From: Macrosoma leucophasiata
Taxonomy: Eukaryota > Arthropoda > Insecta > Lepidoptera > Hedylidae
Length of the DNA stretch: 64,000 nucleotides
Reading direction: 5' to 3'
Assembly (NCBI GenBank): GCA_036365455.1
Contig: JAWQUS010000021.1
Location: 20,520,001 to 20,584,000 of the forward strand
Shown: positions 63,721 through 64,000 of the stretch, in pieces
Layout: every line of letters starts with the position of its first letter
Numbering within the stretch: the stretch's first letter is position 1
Notes under the pieces: model-generated
The model's input: the letters and a program-made list of their open reading frames with translations, nothing else
Database searches by the model: none
What the model was told of the DNA's origin: nothing
Program-made: the position numbers and the translations under genes

Positions 63721-64000
63721 TAGACATGGTGATGATGGTGGACCCCTTCCAACAAAAAAATGTCCAAATTGATACAGGCGATTTCGAACAATTGCGGTTT
63801 ATAATAACATGTTGAAACAAATGTGTAACTATTATTAGTATTATTACAGCAAAAGTAGGTATTTCAACTAAGAAGGTGCCATATATAGTCTTCATCATCA
63901 GTCCCACTTCATCAAATTGTGCCTTCCGAAAGCAAACACATGGAACATTGTTATTATAAAAAAATATCGAGAACCTTTCAAGTGTGCTATGAAATTTGAA

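Noticed and set aside
63563..63907. Asp/Gly/His-rich frames as a metal-binding protein
   Set aside because: They translate an irregular GATGATG microsatellite at the tail of an RTE-like fragment in either direction.
24160..64000. T runs throughout as Pol III terminators
   Set aside because: AT-rich DNA has many T runs and most mark poly(A) tails of minus-strand elements. Only those just after the tRNA were kept.

Overview
This window looks like nuclear DNA of a moth or butterfly (Lepidoptera). It is AT-rich and has no operon structure. It carries many repeat types that I associate with lepidopteran genomes: RTE-type LINE 3' ends with the shared 'cacgccaggtccctaacggg' tail, tRNA-headed SINEs, a 5S-rRNA-derived SINE, short Helitron-like elements of the form A|TC...CTAG|T, and a mariner transposon. 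The order is inferred from these repeats. No host protein-coding gene identifies it, and I cannot name a species.

The only host gene I can support is a tRNA-Leu(AAG) at 12732-12812. Almost everything else that is recognisable is mobile DNA. Three elements carry substantial coding sequence: an uninterrupted mariner transposase (19340-20365, minus), an apparently full-length LINE with overlapping ORF1 and ORF2 (about 42598-46900, minus), and a decayed LINE ORF1 with a PHD finger (about 8157-9255, minus). Truncated LINE pieces lie at 18900-19190, 20590-20926, 25230-25385, 26150-28790, 31553-31690, 34406-36917, 39916-40176, 49238-50012, 52308-52775, 57607-59390 and 63610-63720.

Layout. 0-13 kb: short repeats, a 15-bp tandem array, a duplicated block rich in TGACGT and TGAGTCA motifs, Helitron-like elements, the PHD ORF1 relic, two fold-back elements and the tRNA gene. 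13-25 kb: SINEs, a 208-bp element sitting in a SINE, four copies of an unclassified block, and mariner. 25-34 kb: RTE and SINE debris and two Helitron-like elements, one lying inside a region of recurring ACTAGTTTA motifs. 34-42 kb: a LINE reverse transcriptase split by insertions, a possible LTR, a CA microsatellite, a long hairpin element, and a palindromic hAT-like element with target duplications. 42-47 kb: the full-length LINE. 47-64 kb: a hAT-like element with an 8-bp duplication, LINE fragments, nested LINEs, two copies of the 5S-derived SINE, and a second, inverted copy of the long hairpin element.

One poly(A)-tailed SINE-like family, called SINE-A here, has about 25 copies or fragments in 64 kb and is the host for many later insertions. 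These nested insertions give a relative chronology. Several inverted structures (long hairpins, and short perfect snap-back duplications) are the most unusual signal. They are candidates for dsRNA/siRNA production or template-switch mutation; those roles are inference.
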